The position numbers and the translations under genes were made by a program. A model generated the notes under the pieces. That model saw only the letters and a program-made list of their open reading frames with translations, was not told the origin of the DNA and did not search any database. DNA of 64,000 nucleotides from NCBI GenBank assembly GCA_039679645.1, contig JBDKUO010000065.1, forward strand, positions 1 to 64,000, read 5' to 3'. Of this stretch, positions 25,860-35,720 are shown one piece after another; the stretch's first letter is position 1, and each line of letters opens with the position of its first letter. Source of the stretch: Armatimonadota bacterium. Its GTDB lineage: Bacteria; Armatimonadota; UBA5829.

Positions 25860-27179
25860 ATGTCTCGTAGCTACAATAAGTTGTTTTCGTGTGTCTTCTC
25901 GACGATCATTCTGATGGCGCTGGTTGTGCCCAGTCATGCCATGACGATATATTGGCCTAAGCAGGATCAGATAGTTCGAGAAAATGTAAAGATATCTATC
26001 CCAGGCTCATCCGTCCCTAAAGACACTTTCATCTCGATATTAGTCGGTGAGAAGGGCAAGGAAAATTTTGTCCTGGCCGTCAATTCGGAGAACGTGCGCT
26101 CAAAGAATGGGACTATTAACATTTTTTGGGACAGCAAGTCTCCATACCGCACTGTGTCCAACCCCAAAGAAGATCACAACTTCAAGGACGGTAAGTACAA
26201 TATAAAAATCGATATCCACAGACAAGGTGGAAACTCATCAGATATTATTGATACAGGCAGCGTACCTGTGGTGTTGAAGAATATGATTGCAAGACCTAAT
26301 CCCGCGCCGGGTGTCAGGCTTGTGAACAGACTGAGCTTTGGCCAGTTAAATACATATAAAATAACATCGGCTGTGCAGGTCTTTGAGGTCGTTTCAGGTA
26401 TTGCTCTACCGATTGTAGGCGAACTGGGTATGTCGGGAGAGTTTAAGGTTGCTCAGAGTGTCGAAGATGTGCGCAGCACAGGCGAATATCTGCTCAGATA
26501 CAGGATTGATGGCTCTCCTGTCGTTACACAGTTCGGGCAGAAGACGAAACTCTATGAAAATGACCCTATCAAACCGCAGCTCTACAGAGTGATGGACAAA
26601 TACGGCCATGTGACTGACCGCAATATGTTCAGCAAGCAGTCGCAGTTTATTATTACAGATATCTTACCTGTTTTGCCAAAACATGCCGTCAAAGAAGGAG
26701 ACTCCTGGCCCGATAAGATGAGTCTGAAGCTCGATGGCATAACTGATGTTATCGATCTGAAGGGCAATTGTTCTATGGACTCGTTCGAATGGCAGAGCGG
26801 CCGCGAGTGTGTAAAACTGGTTTCGAAGATGTCCGGCAAATCGACGATTTCTCTGGCGGACGGAAAGATACGCAGTTCGGATGATAATGTAAACGCAGAC
26901 GTTGTGACCTATTATGACTACAAAAATGAAAAGATGATCAGGCGAGACGTGATCCTTGAGTTTCGTGTGACCGTCGAGCCGGGTACAGGAGATGTAAGTG
27001 GGCAGCCGGCAGCAACTCCCCAATCATCTTCATCTCGAAGCCGGTACTATTCAGCTTCTCCTATAGCTGGCGATAACTATAGCCAACCCGGCATGTCACC
27101 GTCGTCCGGCAGCACACAAAATGCAGGTTTCAAGAAGGGCAAAGTGCAGATTACAGCCAGTATAGTGCCGGCGAGCTAG
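25860..27179 (+). CDS. Secreted protein of unknown function
   Basis: 439 residues that I do not recognise. A signal peptide (hydrophobic FSCVFSTIILMALVVP, cleavage near SHA-MT) precedes an Ig-like beta domain (about 30-150: IYWPKQDQIVRENVKISIPGSS), a central beta-rich region with INIFWDSKSPYR and FGQLNTYKI, and a Ser/Gly/Pro-rich tail (about 375-425) before a last strand (KGKVQITASIV). The central part has the flavour of beta-barrel lipid-carrier-like or surface proteins, but no family can be named. The ATG is preceded by GGAG at 7 nt; a GTG two codons earlier is possible. The helicase gene starts 8 nt after its stop. Confidence 0.7.
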   Translation: MSRSYNKLFSCVFSTIILMALVVPSHAMTIYWPKQDQIVRENVKISIPGSSVPKDTFISILVGEKGKENFVLAVNSENVRSKNGTINIFWDSKSPYRTVSNPKEDHNFKDGKYNIKIDIHRQGGNSSDIIDTGSVPVVLKNMIARPNPAPGVRLVNRLSFGQLNTYKITSAVQVFEVVSGIALPIVGELGMSGEFKVAQSVEDVRSTGEYLLRYRIDGSPVVTQFGQKTKLYENDPIKPQLYRVMDKYGHVTDRNMFSKQSQFIITDILPVLPKHAVKEGDSWPDKMSLKLDGITDVIDLKGNCSMDSFEWQSGRECVKLVSKMSGKSTISLADGKIRSSDDNVNADVVTYYDYKNEKMIRRDVILEFRVTVEPGTGDVSGQPAATPQSSSSRSRYYSASPIAGDNYSQPGMSPSSGSTQNAGFKKGKVQITASIVPAS

Positions 27180-27187
27180 CGCCCATT

Positions 27188-29521
27188 GTGAATGCAGCCG
27201 CTTTCCTGGATTCGATAAAAAACTCCAAGGACTACCGCGGTCAGATCGCTCACATCGAGCGAATCCCGGCAAGAGCTGCCGCCTGGCGGCCTGTTGATCC
27301 GCCGATTACCGGTCAGACAGCGGACGCGCTTGATCGCCTTGGTATCACTCGGCTGTATATTCATCAGGAAGATGCGATAGAGGCTGTGCGCGCCGGGCAG
27401 AACATAGTAGTCGTGACGGCCACGGCCAGCGGCAAGACTCTGTGCTACAATGTGCCGGTGATGGAGGCGCTTGAAAGCAGCCCCAAGTCTCGCGCGCTAT
27501 ATATATATCCCACCAAAGCGCTCGCGCAGGACCAGCTCGGCAAGATCAGGCAGTTCGGCCTTGACTTCATCAAGCCCGCGACATATGACGGCGACACGCC
27601 ACGTCAGGAGCGGCCGTTCATCAAAAGCACGGCTAATATTATCCTTACCAACCCGGATATGCTCCACATTGGCATATTGCCTTATCACTCCACCTGGTCT
27701 GAACTATTTCGCAACCTTAAGTTCGTAGTGATAGATGAGGTCCACACATATCGAGGCGTATTCGGGGCGCATGTGGCCAACGTGATCCGGCGTCTAAGAC
27801 GAATCGCAAATTACTATGGCTCGGACCCTCAGTTTATATGTGCGTCAGCTACCGTGAGCGACCCCGGCAGGCTTGTGCATGATCTTACAGGCATTGACGC
27901 CCGTGTGATCGACGATGACGGCTCGCCCTCAGGTCCCAAGTCATTCGTGTTTTGGAACCCGCCGTTTATTGCCGGTAAGGACGAACGTCGCAGTTCCAAT
28001 TCAGAGGCCGTAAAGCTCTTTGTAAAGATGGTCGAGTCGGGGGTCCGCACAATTGTATTTACCAAGGCAAGAAAGACAGCCGAACTGATATACCGATACG
28101 CCCGAACAGAGCTAAAGGACGAAAAATCGCCCATGGCAGATAAGATCATGGCTTACCGAGCGGGCTACAAGCCGGCCGAACGCCGTGAGATCGAACGTAG
28201 GCTCTTTACGGGTGATCTGATGGGCGTGACATCAACTACGGCGCTTGAGGTCGGTGTGGATATCGGCGGGCTGGATGCAGTCGTGATGACGGGCTATCCG
28301 GGCACGGTGGCGAGCACATGGCAGCAGGCTGGACGGTCGGGCAGGGGACTTGCCGAGTCGATGGCAGTCCTGATCGCTCTGGACAACCCCATAGACCAGT
28401 ATATGATGCGTAACCCCGGCTACTTCTTCACCTCCGCGAATGAGCGTGCGATAGTCGATTCACAAAACCCGTATATCCTGGCCGATCACCTGCTGTGCGC
28501 GGCATATGAGATACCTCTCAATAACGATGAAGTGACCTCTCTATTCGGTGAACGCGCTTGGGAACTGCTGGGTATTCTGGCAGACCTTGGCCAGATAGAG
28601 TATCGACGCAGATGGTATTGGGCAGGCTCGAACTACCCTGCAGCCGAGGTCAATATACGCTCCACAGGCGGGAGCAACTACAACATTGTATCAGTCGAAA
28701 ATGGCGGTACTCTGCTGGGAACAGTGGACGGATCGAGCGCATTTGACACGATTCACCCAGGCGCTGTCTATCTGCATGCGGGCGATAGCTATGTGGTTAC
28801 CAATCTCGATATTGACGAGAAGGTCGCCTATGTTGAAAAGAGCGAGGTAAACTTCTATACCACTCCCGCGGATCAGACAAAGATTCTGGTTGAACGGGAG
28901 CAGGAATCACGTAATCTGCTTTCGCCGGATGATGATCAACCTGCCGACTCATCGGAACGGGCATCCAGCCCCCAACACCCAACACCTATCACCCAAGTAT
29001 GTTTTGGTGATGTGATAGTGTCCAATCAGGTAACTCACTACTGGCGCAAACGGCTTTTCAGCGATGAGATTATCGAGAAGCGCCCACTTGACCTTCCGGA
29101 AACACAGCTTCATACCGAAGCGGTCTGGTTTGCTCTGACAGAAGATGTCGCGAACAAGATCATAGGCAGAGGCTTCGATCTTGCAGGGACAATTCATGCA
29201 ATAGAGCACGCGGCAATCGGGCTTCTGCCGCTGTTTGCGCTTTGCGACCGTCAGGATATAGGCGGCGTTTCGCATCCTAATCATCCTGACACGGATGGCG
29301 CGCCCGTGATCTTTATATATGACGGTCATGCGGGTGGGGTGGGTCTTGCTCGAACAGCTTACGAGCGGATCGAAGAGCTGCTTTCAGCCACACTTACGAC
29401 AATCCGTGACTGCCCGTGCGATGACGGCTGTCCGTCGTGCATTCAATCTCCAAAATGCGGCAACAATAATGAGCCTCTAGATAAGGCTGGTGCTGTTTTT
29501 GCGTTGAGTGAGATTTGTTAG
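27188..29521 (+). CDS. DEAD/H-box DNA helicase, MrfA (YprA)-like
   Basis: 777 residues. Helicase core: TATASGKTLCYN (Walker A, about 78), DEVH in VIDEVHTYRG (about 184), SATVSDP, then ALEVGVDIGGLDAVVMTGYPG and QQAGRSGRG (motif VI, about 380). The C-terminal DUF1998-type domain ends with four cysteines, CPCDDGCPSCIQSPKCG (about 738-754), the iron/zinc site of MrfA. MrfA-type 3'-5' helicases repair mitomycin-type DNA adducts, in Bacillus with the exonuclease MrfB, which is not next door. GTG start. A linker near 590-605 is encoded by an in-frame heptamer array (28972-28992). It is probably co-transcribed with the secreted protein upstream. Confidence 0.87.
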   Translation: MNAAAFLDSIKNSKDYRGQIAHIERIPARAAAWRPVDPPITGQTADALDRLGITRLYIHQEDAIEAVRAGQNIVVVTATASGKTLCYNVPVMEALESSPKSRALYIYPTKALAQDQLGKIRQFGLDFIKPATYDGDTPRQERPFIKSTANIILTNPDMLHIGILPYHSTWSELFRNLKFVVIDEVHTYRGVFGAHVANVIRRLRRIANYYGSDPQFICASATVSDPGRLVHDLTGIDARVIDDDGSPSGPKSFVFWNPPFIAGKDERRSSNSEAVKLFVKMVESGVRTIVFTKARKTAELIYRYARTELKDEKSPMADKIMAYRAGYKPAERREIERRLFTGDLMGVTSTTALEVGVDIGGLDAVVMTGYPGTVASTWQQAGRSGRGLAESMAVLIALDNPIDQYMMRNPGYFFTSANERAIVDSQNPYILADHLLCAAYEIPLNNDEVTSLFGERAWELLGILADLGQIEYRRRWYWAGSNYPAAEVNIRSTGGSNYNIVSVENGGTLLGTVDGSSAFDTIHPGAVYLHAGDSYVVTNLDIDEKVAYVEKSEVNFYTTPADQTKILVEREQESRNLLSPDDDQPADSSERASSPQHPTPITQVCFGDVIVSNQVTHYWRKRLFSDEIIEKRPLDLPETQLHTEAVWFALTEDVANKIIGRGFDLAGTIHAIEHAAIGLLPLFALCDRQDIGGVSHPNHPDTDGAPVIFIYDGHAGGVGLARTAYERIEELLSATLTTIRDCPCDDGCPSCIQSPKCGNNNEPLDKAGAVFALSEIC
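28972..28992 (+). repeat. In-frame heptamer array inside the helicase gene
   Basis: CCAACAC CCAACAC CTATCAC sits in a linker of the helicase, read as Pro/Gln/His/Thr residues. It is the same style of degenerate heptamer seen in spacers at 3245 and 23579, and falls between two folded parts of the protein. Confidence 0.55.
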
Positions 29522-29750
29522 GTGGCGCTATGCCATTATGTCGCATAGCAAGACAAGAACCGATGAAAGTCCACGTAAGTACATATCCCCTTTCATTGTG
29601 CTGGTTTATAAATAAAGAAGCCGGTGCTTCAGGTCGATCTAAATTTTGTACAAGAAATAAATAATCACTTGCGCGCATATCCCGGCACAAATCAATAAGT
29701 TCCATTGTGAATGACCATCCCTCATGTTAAGCTTAAAGCATTGCTGAGAT

Positions 29751-30866
29751 TTGGAGTTAGAACGGACCGTGGATTACAGGCGCGAACTCTCAAAGGTGCA
29801 TGAGTATTACAAGCGTAAACCCATTCCCTCCTGCCTCTTCCAAATGCTGGTGGATGAGCTTGAATTACCATCGCTGAATGTGTCATATCTGGACTTGCCT
29901 CTCAAGAACCCGTTGATAGTTGCGCCGGGTCAGATGACGCTGCGCACATCTCAGGTCGAATCGATCCACGAAGCTGGATTTGCAGGCTGCGTGCTGAAAT
30001 CGGTTGTTGGCGAAAGCCGGAACGGCTGCTGCTCTATGATCAACCAGCGAAAGCATGCGTCATATATAAGGACTTTCCACAAAGGTGATGATCCGGAAGG
30101 CAAGAGGCCTATTATCCACTGGGATGGGCGGTGCGACACGCGCACTCTGTCAGAATACATGGACTTTGCGAGGAAAGCTCACCTCTATAATAATCCGGAT
30201 GACTTTATAGTGATAGCATCCATTCTCTGCCACCTTCCGTTTCCTCATGAGGACTTTCTTGAAGAGGAATGGGTTCATACCACAAAAGTGCACTACGAAG
30301 CGGGGTTCAAGCATATCGAGATAGATTTCTGCCCGTTTCTTGCAAGCGATGATTATACCGAAAACCAGGAGAACGTGTTGAGATGGTATCGTACCTGCCC
30401 CGGCATTATGAAATCGGTGGCAAGTGACGTCAAGGTCTTTCCAAAGATGCTCAATCTTGATTGGGGCCTGGAATTTCAGCTAAAAATGGCTGAGGCAGCG
30501 TTCGACGGAGGCTCGGATGGGGTTGTTGTGGCCAATCGACACTACAACAGGCAGTATGCCTCGGGGCACGGCGGCGAAGAGCTGCGGCTGAGGAACCTGG
30601 AGCAGGTAAGGCATATCAAAGAACGCTTCCCCACACTCTCGATCTCGGCGACAGGCGGAGTTTATTCGGGCAGGGATATTTATAATTATCTAAAAGCCGG
30701 CGCGCAGAATGTCCAGTTTCTCAGCTATCTGATGGGGAAAGTGAACACACCCTTCGCCAGGACCGAGGGCAGCAGGTTCGATATGGTGTTTCACAAACTG
30801 ATATTGGACCCTGATGATGGTTTGCTTGCTTGCCTGCTAGAAGAAAAGAATGGAGTTACATTATGA
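29751..30866 (+). CDS. FMN TIM-barrel oxidoreductase, dihydroorotate-dehydrogenase-like
   Basis: 371 residues. The barrel resembles class 1 dihydroorotate/dihydropyrimidine dehydrogenases: substrate-entry strand NPLIVAPGQMTLRTSQV (about 50-66), GFAGCVLKSVVGES, and the FMN-phosphate end VVVANRHYNRQ ... ISATGGVYSGRDIYNYLKAGAQNVQFLS (about 300-330). It is longer than PyrD (about 310) and lies outside any pyrimidine cluster. It is first gene of a sugar-catabolic operon, with its stop overlapping the SDR start (ATGA). I infer an oxidoreductase for a carbohydrate-derived ring or lactone; no known enzyme can be named. TTG start, weakly supported; a GTG at 29769 is an alternative. Confidence 0.7.
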   Translation: MELERTVDYRRELSKVHEYYKRKPIPSCLFQMLVDELELPSLNVSYLDLPLKNPLIVAPGQMTLRTSQVESIHEAGFAGCVLKSVVGESRNGCCSMINQRKHASYIRTFHKGDDPEGKRPIIHWDGRCDTRTLSEYMDFARKAHLYNNPDDFIVIASILCHLPFPHEDFLEEEWVHTTKVHYEAGFKHIEIDFCPFLASDDYTENQENVLRWYRTCPGIMKSVASDVKVFPKMLNLDWGLEFQLKMAEAAFDGGSDGVVVANRHYNRQYASGHGGEELRLRNLEQVRHIKERFPTLSISATGGVYSGRDIYNYLKAGAQNVQFLSYLMGKVNTPFARTEGSRFDMVFHKLILDPDDGLLACLLEEKNGVTL

Positions 30867-31621
30867 GTAAAGTCGCTTGTGTTACCGGCGGCGCTTCAGG
30901 AATTGGATTCGCCATCGCACAGGAATTGGCAGGCGACGGCTATAAAGTCGTGATTGCTGATGTCAAGCCTGAAGCCGACGTTATTAGTAAGCTTACGGGT
31001 GACGGTCATAATTATATCTCGGCTGATCTGAGCAAGCCTGCTGACCGAGAAGCAATACTTGCCGAGATTCGCAGTCGCTATGGCCGCCTGGATGCCTTGG
31101 TCAACAACGCGGGAGTTGCCCCGCTTCAAAGACGGGACATTCTGGACACAAGCGAAGAAAGCTTCGACCGCGTTATGTCCATCAATCTGAAAGGCCCTTT
31201 CTTTCTGACCCAGTTGGCCGCGCGCTATATGATCGAGCTTGCCGACAAAGAGATTGTTTCCAAGCCCAAAATCGTTAACATGTCATCTAATTCCGCTTAC
31301 ACATCGTCTACATCACGTCCGGAATACTGCCTGTCCAAGGCTGGGGTCAGCATGATGACAAAGCTATACGCTGATCGTCTTGCCGAATACGGCATCAATG
31401 TCTACGAGATCAGGCCCGGAATTATTAGAACTCCTATGACTGAAACTGTGCAGGGTAAGTATGACAAGCTTATAAATGAGGATGGTCTGCTCCCTATCAG
31501 GAGATGGGGCGAGCCGAAAGATATCGCCCTGGCGGTGAAGGCAATACTCGGCGGCGCATTCGATTATTCGACCGGAGAGGTTTTCAATATAGATGGAGGC
31601 TTCCACCTCCAAAGACTGTAG
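30863..31621 (+). CDS. Short-chain dehydrogenase/reductase (possible uronate-reductase role)
   Basis: 252 residues of classical SDR: cofactor motif TGGASGIG (7-14), NNAG (about 81), and the catalytic Ser/Tyr/Lys with Tyr in PEYCLSKAG (YxxxK, about 153). Asp in IADVKPE after beta-2 suggests NAD(H). TGGAG precedes the ATG, which overlaps the upstream stop (ATGA). In uronate catabolism an SDR reduces 4-deoxy-5-hexosulose-uronate to 2-keto-3-deoxygluconate, and KDG kinase and KDPG aldolase are nearby. That role is a plausible inference, not visible in the sequence. A keto-sugar dehydrogenase is the alternative. Confidence 0.85.
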   Translation: MSKVACVTGGASGIGFAIAQELAGDGYKVVIADVKPEADVISKLTGDGHNYISADLSKPADREAILAEIRSRYGRLDALVNNAGVAPLQRRDILDTSEESFDRVMSINLKGPFFLTQLAARYMIELADKEIVSKPKIVNMSSNSAYTSSTSRPEYCLSKAGVSMMTKLYADRLAEYGINVYEIRPGIIRTPMTETVQGKYDKLINEDGLLPIRRWGEPKDIALAVKAILGGAFDYSTGEVFNIDGGFHLQRL

Positions 31622-31627
31622 ATATTT

Positions 31628-33610
31628 ATGGAAAAATCGACTATTACTCTCGAACCTGGAATTGATATAGACGTTTACCGGTGCCATACTCTGGTGGTTG
31701 GCAGCGGCGCGGCGGGCCTGACGTGCGCTCTGCGGCTGCACGATCTCGGCATTGAAGACGTTGCGATCCTGACCACGGATGCTCACGGCGGGACCTCATA
31801 CAGTTCCGGGTCGGACAAGCAAACATATTATAAGCTGAGCGTATTCGGAGACACTGCGGACAGCCCCATCGAGATGGCTCACAGTCTCTTTGACGGCGGC
31901 GCGATGCATGGCGACCAAGCCTATATCGAGAGCCTTTATTCCCTGCCTGCTTTTTACCATCTGGTTGGAAATGGCGTCCCGTTTCCTTATAACAGCTACG
32001 GGGCATTTGTGGGCTATAAAACGGACCACGATCCTCGCCAGCGCGCAACCAGCGCTGGACCAAAGACTTCCAGGTATATGGTGGAAACTTCAACACGCCG
32101 CATAAAGCAAAAGGGGATTCCCATAATCGAAGGAATCACCGTGGTCAGGCTGGTCAAGGATAATGAGCGAGTGGTGGGGATTGTCGGGTTAAAGAATGAT
32201 CAACTACACGGCAAAAACTTGGGCATCATTCTTTTCCATGCTGAGTGCATTGTGCTGGCCACCGGCGGACCAGGAGAACTCTATGCCGATTCGGTGTATC
32301 CCGCAGGACAGGTGAGCTGTCACGGCCCTGCTTTAGAAGCCGGAGCAAGCGCGGTGAACTTGGGCGAGTCCCAGTTCGGCATAGCATCTACCGAATTCCG
32401 TTGGAACCTCTCAGGCACGTATCAGCAGGTGCTTCCGGCATACTTCAGCCGGAGCGCCAGGGGAGACCAGCGTAATTTTCTTGCCCTGCACTACTCCAAT
32501 CTGCCCAAAATGGGGTCGGGCATATTCCTGAAGGGCTATCAATGGCCGTTTAGCGCATCGCGTGCAAGCGGCTACGGTTCCTCCCTGGTCGATATGGCAG
32601 TTTTTCAGGAGAAAGAAGCGGGGAGGGCTGTGTATCTGGATTTCATGCATAACCCTGAGCGTGATGGACAGCCAATAGACATGGAGGCTCTGATCCCTGA
32701 GGCAAAAGATTACCTAAGGCTATCGGGCGCTGTGCAGGAGACGCCTTACGACAGGCTCGCATGGATGAACCCCGAGAGCATAGAAATTTATACAGAGAAC
32801 GGCATCGATTTGCACGATCCGCTGGAAATCGCTGTGTGCTTCCAGCACAACAACGGCGGTCTGCGAGTCAACGATGTCTATCAGACTGACGTAATGAACT
32901 TGTTTGCGATAGGAGAAGTTGCGGGGGTCCACGGCGTGTCTAGACCGGGTGGGGCAGCGCTCAACTCCAGCCAGGTCGGTGCTATGCGTGTTGCCCAGTA
33001 TATCGCGGCGACCAAGCGAGACAGTCGCAGCGGCATCCACGATTCCGTGCTTCAGGAAGCGGCGATATCTGTGCTCAAAGAGAGCCGCGCGATGCTTGAA
33101 TCTTCTCAAAGTCATGAAGCGGTGCGATCTTTTGTCCAGAAACGAATGAGCGATGCTGCGGGCATGCTGCGCGCTCCAAGTCATGTGAGCGCTGCGCTAT
33201 CCGATGCTCTTTCGTTGGTTGCGGATTGCGAAAAGACACTGCCCGGAGCTTCCGACAGATCGCAACTGCCGCGAGCTTGGGAGACCAGAGGCCTGGCTCT
33301 CACGCATGCCGCGTTTCTGGCAAATATCGATGCGTATATCCGAAAAGGCGGGGGCAGCAGAGGTTCATATCTGGTTGTGGATGAGGATGAAGCTTCGGAT
33401 TCCGGGATTGTCGATTCGGCCAAAGGTGTGCTTATGCGCTACAAAAAAGAGCGAATAGAAGACCGGTCAGAGCGTGTGGTTGTCTCAGGCTCCAGTCTGC
33501 AGACTTCGGTGGAGCAGGTCAGGCCGATTCCCGAGGACAAGAGCTGGTTCGAAAGCACTTGGGCCATATGGCGAGACGGCAAGACTTTCTGCGACCGAGA
33601 GGGTAAGTGA
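31628..33610 (+). CDS. FAD-dependent oxidoreductase, succinate dehydrogenase/fumarate reductase-like flavoprotein
   Basis: 660 residues. The FAD-binding N-terminus is VVGSGAAGLTCALRL (about 23-37); VLATGGPGELYADS (about 213) and LFAIGEVAGVHGVSRPGGAALNSSQVGAMRVAQ (about 425-457) match the fumarate-reductase flavoprotein family. No iron-sulfur or membrane subunit is adjacent, so it is probably a soluble enzyme like aspartate oxidase or urocanate/ketosteroid reductases. It starts 6 nt after the SDR stop in the same operon. Substrate is unknown; oxidation or reduction of an unsaturated uronate or cyclitol intermediate is an inference from neighbours. Confidence 0.82.
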   Translation: MEKSTITLEPGIDIDVYRCHTLVVGSGAAGLTCALRLHDLGIEDVAILTTDAHGGTSYSSGSDKQTYYKLSVFGDTADSPIEMAHSLFDGGAMHGDQAYIESLYSLPAFYHLVGNGVPFPYNSYGAFVGYKTDHDPRQRATSAGPKTSRYMVETSTRRIKQKGIPIIEGITVVRLVKDNERVVGIVGLKNDQLHGKNLGIILFHAECIVLATGGPGELYADSVYPAGQVSCHGPALEAGASAVNLGESQFGIASTEFRWNLSGTYQQVLPAYFSRSARGDQRNFLALHYSNLPKMGSGIFLKGYQWPFSASRASGYGSSLVDMAVFQEKEAGRAVYLDFMHNPERDGQPIDMEALIPEAKDYLRLSGAVQETPYDRLAWMNPESIEIYTENGIDLHDPLEIAVCFQHNNGGLRVNDVYQTDVMNLFAIGEVAGVHGVSRPGGAALNSSQVGAMRVAQYIAATKRDSRSGIHDSVLQEAAISVLKESRAMLESSQSHEAVRSFVQKRMSDAAGMLRAPSHVSAALSDALSLVADCEKTLPGASDRSQLPRAWETRGLALTHAAFLANIDAYIRKGGGSRGSYLVVDEDEASDSGIVDSAKGVLMRYKKERIEDRSERVVVSGSSLQTSVEQVRPIPEDKSWFESTWAIWRDGKTFCDREGK

Positions 33611-33611
33611 G

Positions 33612-34364
33612 ATGATCCGAACGGGGCTGGTATCCGTAACATTTCGAGGCATGAGTCCCAGGCAGATCGTGGAGATCACGGCGAAAGCCGGGCTGGATGC
33701 CGTAGAGTGGGGCGGCGACATTCATGTGCCACATGGCAATCTGAGTGCTGCTCGTGAAGCCGGACAATTGACGACGGATGCCGGTCTTGCGGTCGCAGCA
33801 TACGGGTCTTACTATCGAGTTGGACAGGATGAATCCGGTTTCGAGAAAGTGCTTGAGGCGGCTATTGAGCTTGGAGCGCCGACTGTGCGCGTGTGGGCCG
33901 GAAGCAAGGGATCGAACGAAGCGGACGAGGCTTACCGCAAAAACATTGTTGAAGATTCACGCAGGATCGGCGATTTGGCGGATGCAGCGGGTCTGACGAT
34001 CTCATACGAGTTTCACGGCGGCACACTAACCGACACCAATCAAAGCGCCATAGAGTTGCTCAAGGAAGTGTCGCATAAATCCGTAAAAGCCTACTGGCAG
34101 CCAGCTATTGCCATGGACCCTGAATATCGGCTTGCCGGGCTGGAGGCCATACTTCCGTGGCTTAGCAATGTGCATGTTTTTCATTGGGGTGATGTCCCGA
34201 CAGATCGAAGACTACTTTCCGAAGGAGCCGTCGAATGGAAACGCTATCTCGAATGTGTCTCTTCGACGGAGAGGGATCACTTTGCGCTGATCGAGTTTGT
34301 TCAAGATGATGATCCAGATAAGTTTATTCAGGACGCCGAAACGCTAAAAAGGCTGGTAGCATAA
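33612..34364 (+). CDS. Sugar phosphate isomerase/epimerase-like TIM-barrel protein
   Basis: 250 residues of the AP-endonuclease-2-like TIM barrel shared by xylose-isomerase-like epimerases and IolE. Landmarks: AKAGLDAVEWGGDIHVP, APTVRVWAGSKG, ISYEFHGGTLTDT and LSNVHVFHW, giving the Glu and His metal ligands of the family. The ATG at 33612 (RBS GAGAGGG, AAG) follows the flavoprotein stop by 1 nt, so the operon is tight. It likely epimerises, isomerises or dehydrates a keto-sugar acid. Exact reaction is unknown. Confidence 0.82.
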   Translation: MIRTGLVSVTFRGMSPRQIVEITAKAGLDAVEWGGDIHVPHGNLSAAREAGQLTTDAGLAVAAYGSYYRVGQDESGFEKVLEAAIELGAPTVRVWAGSKGSNEADEAYRKNIVEDSRRIGDLADAAGLTISYEFHGGTLTDTNQSAIELLKEVSHKSVKAYWQPAIAMDPEYRLAGLEAILPWLSNVHVFHWGDVPTDRRLLSEGAVEWKRYLECVSSTERDHFALIEFVQDDDPDKFIQDAETLKRLVA

Positions 34365-34367
34365 CAT

Positions 34368-35597
34368 ATGCAGAGAATTGCAATTGTCGGAACCACAAAC
34401 TATGGCTGGCTGAGTATGCAGCTTCTTTTCAAACTGCCGGAGCAATATGTCATTATTGCCGCGATGGAACTGCCCGGCAAGGAAACGGAGGGGACGGCGG
34501 CCTGTCGTGAGCGTGGAATCCCGATCTACAACGACCTGGACCGGATGCTGACCGATCTTCAGGGTAAGTGCGATGTCATATATCTGCCAATTCCCATACC
34601 ACTGCATGCGAAGCTCGCGACCAAGTGTCTAAAGGCGGGATACAACGTATACCTCGAAAAACCGCCCGTGCCGACGGTTCAGGATTACGATGAACTGATT
34701 AAGGCAAGGGATGAGTCCGGCAAGCGCCTTGCGGTCTGCTTCCAGGCCATACACTCCGACACTATCCAGCGTCTGAAGCAATACATCAGCCAGGGCAAGT
34801 TTGGAAAAGTAAAGCGCATTCGCTCGATGGCGTGCTGGCCGAGACCAGACGCATATTACGCTCGAACCAACTGGGCTGGGCGAATAAAGACAGATGCGGG
34901 TTGGGTCCTCGACGGCCCCCTCAATAACGCTCTCGCGCACTGTGCTGCCATTGAGCTGTATCTTGCATCGAGCACCCCGGACCGCATGGCGTATCCCACA
35001 ACGATACAATCAGAGCTTTATCATGCACGCGATATCGAGAGTGAAGACACCAACAGCATACGCGTGATTACTGACGAAGAAGTCGAGATTATCTTCAATG
35101 CAACGCACTGCAGCGCGGAGCTTACTCCGGTCAGTATTCTATTGGAAGCGGAAAATGCCAGCGTCGAGTATTTTGATTTCGAAAAAGCGACTATCACCTG
35201 GGCGGACGGCAGAACAGAAGAATTATCCGATTCCGATGACATCCGGCTGGTGCTATATCGCCGACTTGCGCAGTCTCTTGAGCAGGGGACGCCGTTTTAC
35301 GGTGAGCTGGAGGTCTGCAGGCCGTTTACTGTAATGGTCAATGGAGCGTTTGAGTCCCCCGGGCAGATAACTCAAATCCCGTCCGAATACACAAGGCGCG
35401 AGGAAAAATACGACTCCATGGTGACCATCGTAGATGGAATGGATGATCTGCTCATTAAAGCCCACGCTGAGGGCAAACTGCTCTCCGAAGTCGGCGCGCC
35501 GTGGGCCAAGAAATCAAAGATAGTTAACATGACGGGATACAATCAATTCCCAAGCCGGGGATTTGGCGAGGAATCTACCATGAAGTTTTCTGCATAA
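34368..35597 (+). CDS. Gfo/Idh/MocA-family oxidoreductase
   Basis: 409 residues. Rossmann start RIAIVGTTNYGWLS, the family signature YLEKPPVPT with the catalytic Lys (about 99-107), and a C-terminal alpha/beta substrate domain. Family members oxidise or reduce sugars and inositols with NAD(P). Starts 3 nt after the isomerase stop. The glycine fingerprint GTTNYG is looser than GxGxxG. It is the last gene before the operon's internal hairpin. Substrate unknown, probably a product of the polysaccharide handled by this island. Confidence 0.83.
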   Translation: MQRIAIVGTTNYGWLSMQLLFKLPEQYVIIAAMELPGKETEGTAACRERGIPIYNDLDRMLTDLQGKCDVIYLPIPIPLHAKLATKCLKAGYNVYLEKPPVPTVQDYDELIKARDESGKRLAVCFQAIHSDTIQRLKQYISQGKFGKVKRIRSMACWPRPDAYYARTNWAGRIKTDAGWVLDGPLNNALAHCAAIELYLASSTPDRMAYPTTIQSELYHARDIESEDTNSIRVITDEEVEIIFNATHCSAELTPVSILLEAENASVEYFDFEKATITWADGRTEELSDSDDIRLVLYRRLAQSLEQGTPFYGELEVCRPFTVMVNGAFESPGQITQIPSEYTRREEKYDSMVTIVDGMDDLLIKAHAEGKLLSEVGAPWAKKSKIVNMTGYNQFPSRGFGEESTMKFSA

Positions 35598-35618
35598 TCA
35601 CTGGGGTATACAACCCAG

Positions 35619-35643
35619 GCTTCGGCCCCTTCGGAACCGAAGC
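35619..35643 (+). terminator. Intra-operon hairpin
   Basis: GCTTCGG (35619-35625) pairs with CCGAAGC (35637-35643) around an 11-nt loop, between the Gfo/Idh gene and the symporter. There is no T-run, so it may partly attenuate or mark an mRNA processing site between enzyme and transport genes. Confidence 0.4.
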
Positions 35644-35720
35644 AACTCTATGTATAACTGAGCGGTGGCTGTTCCGGGCTTCTTGGCTCTCCACTCTCAT
35701 CTGTTTTCGAGGAGGAAAGC

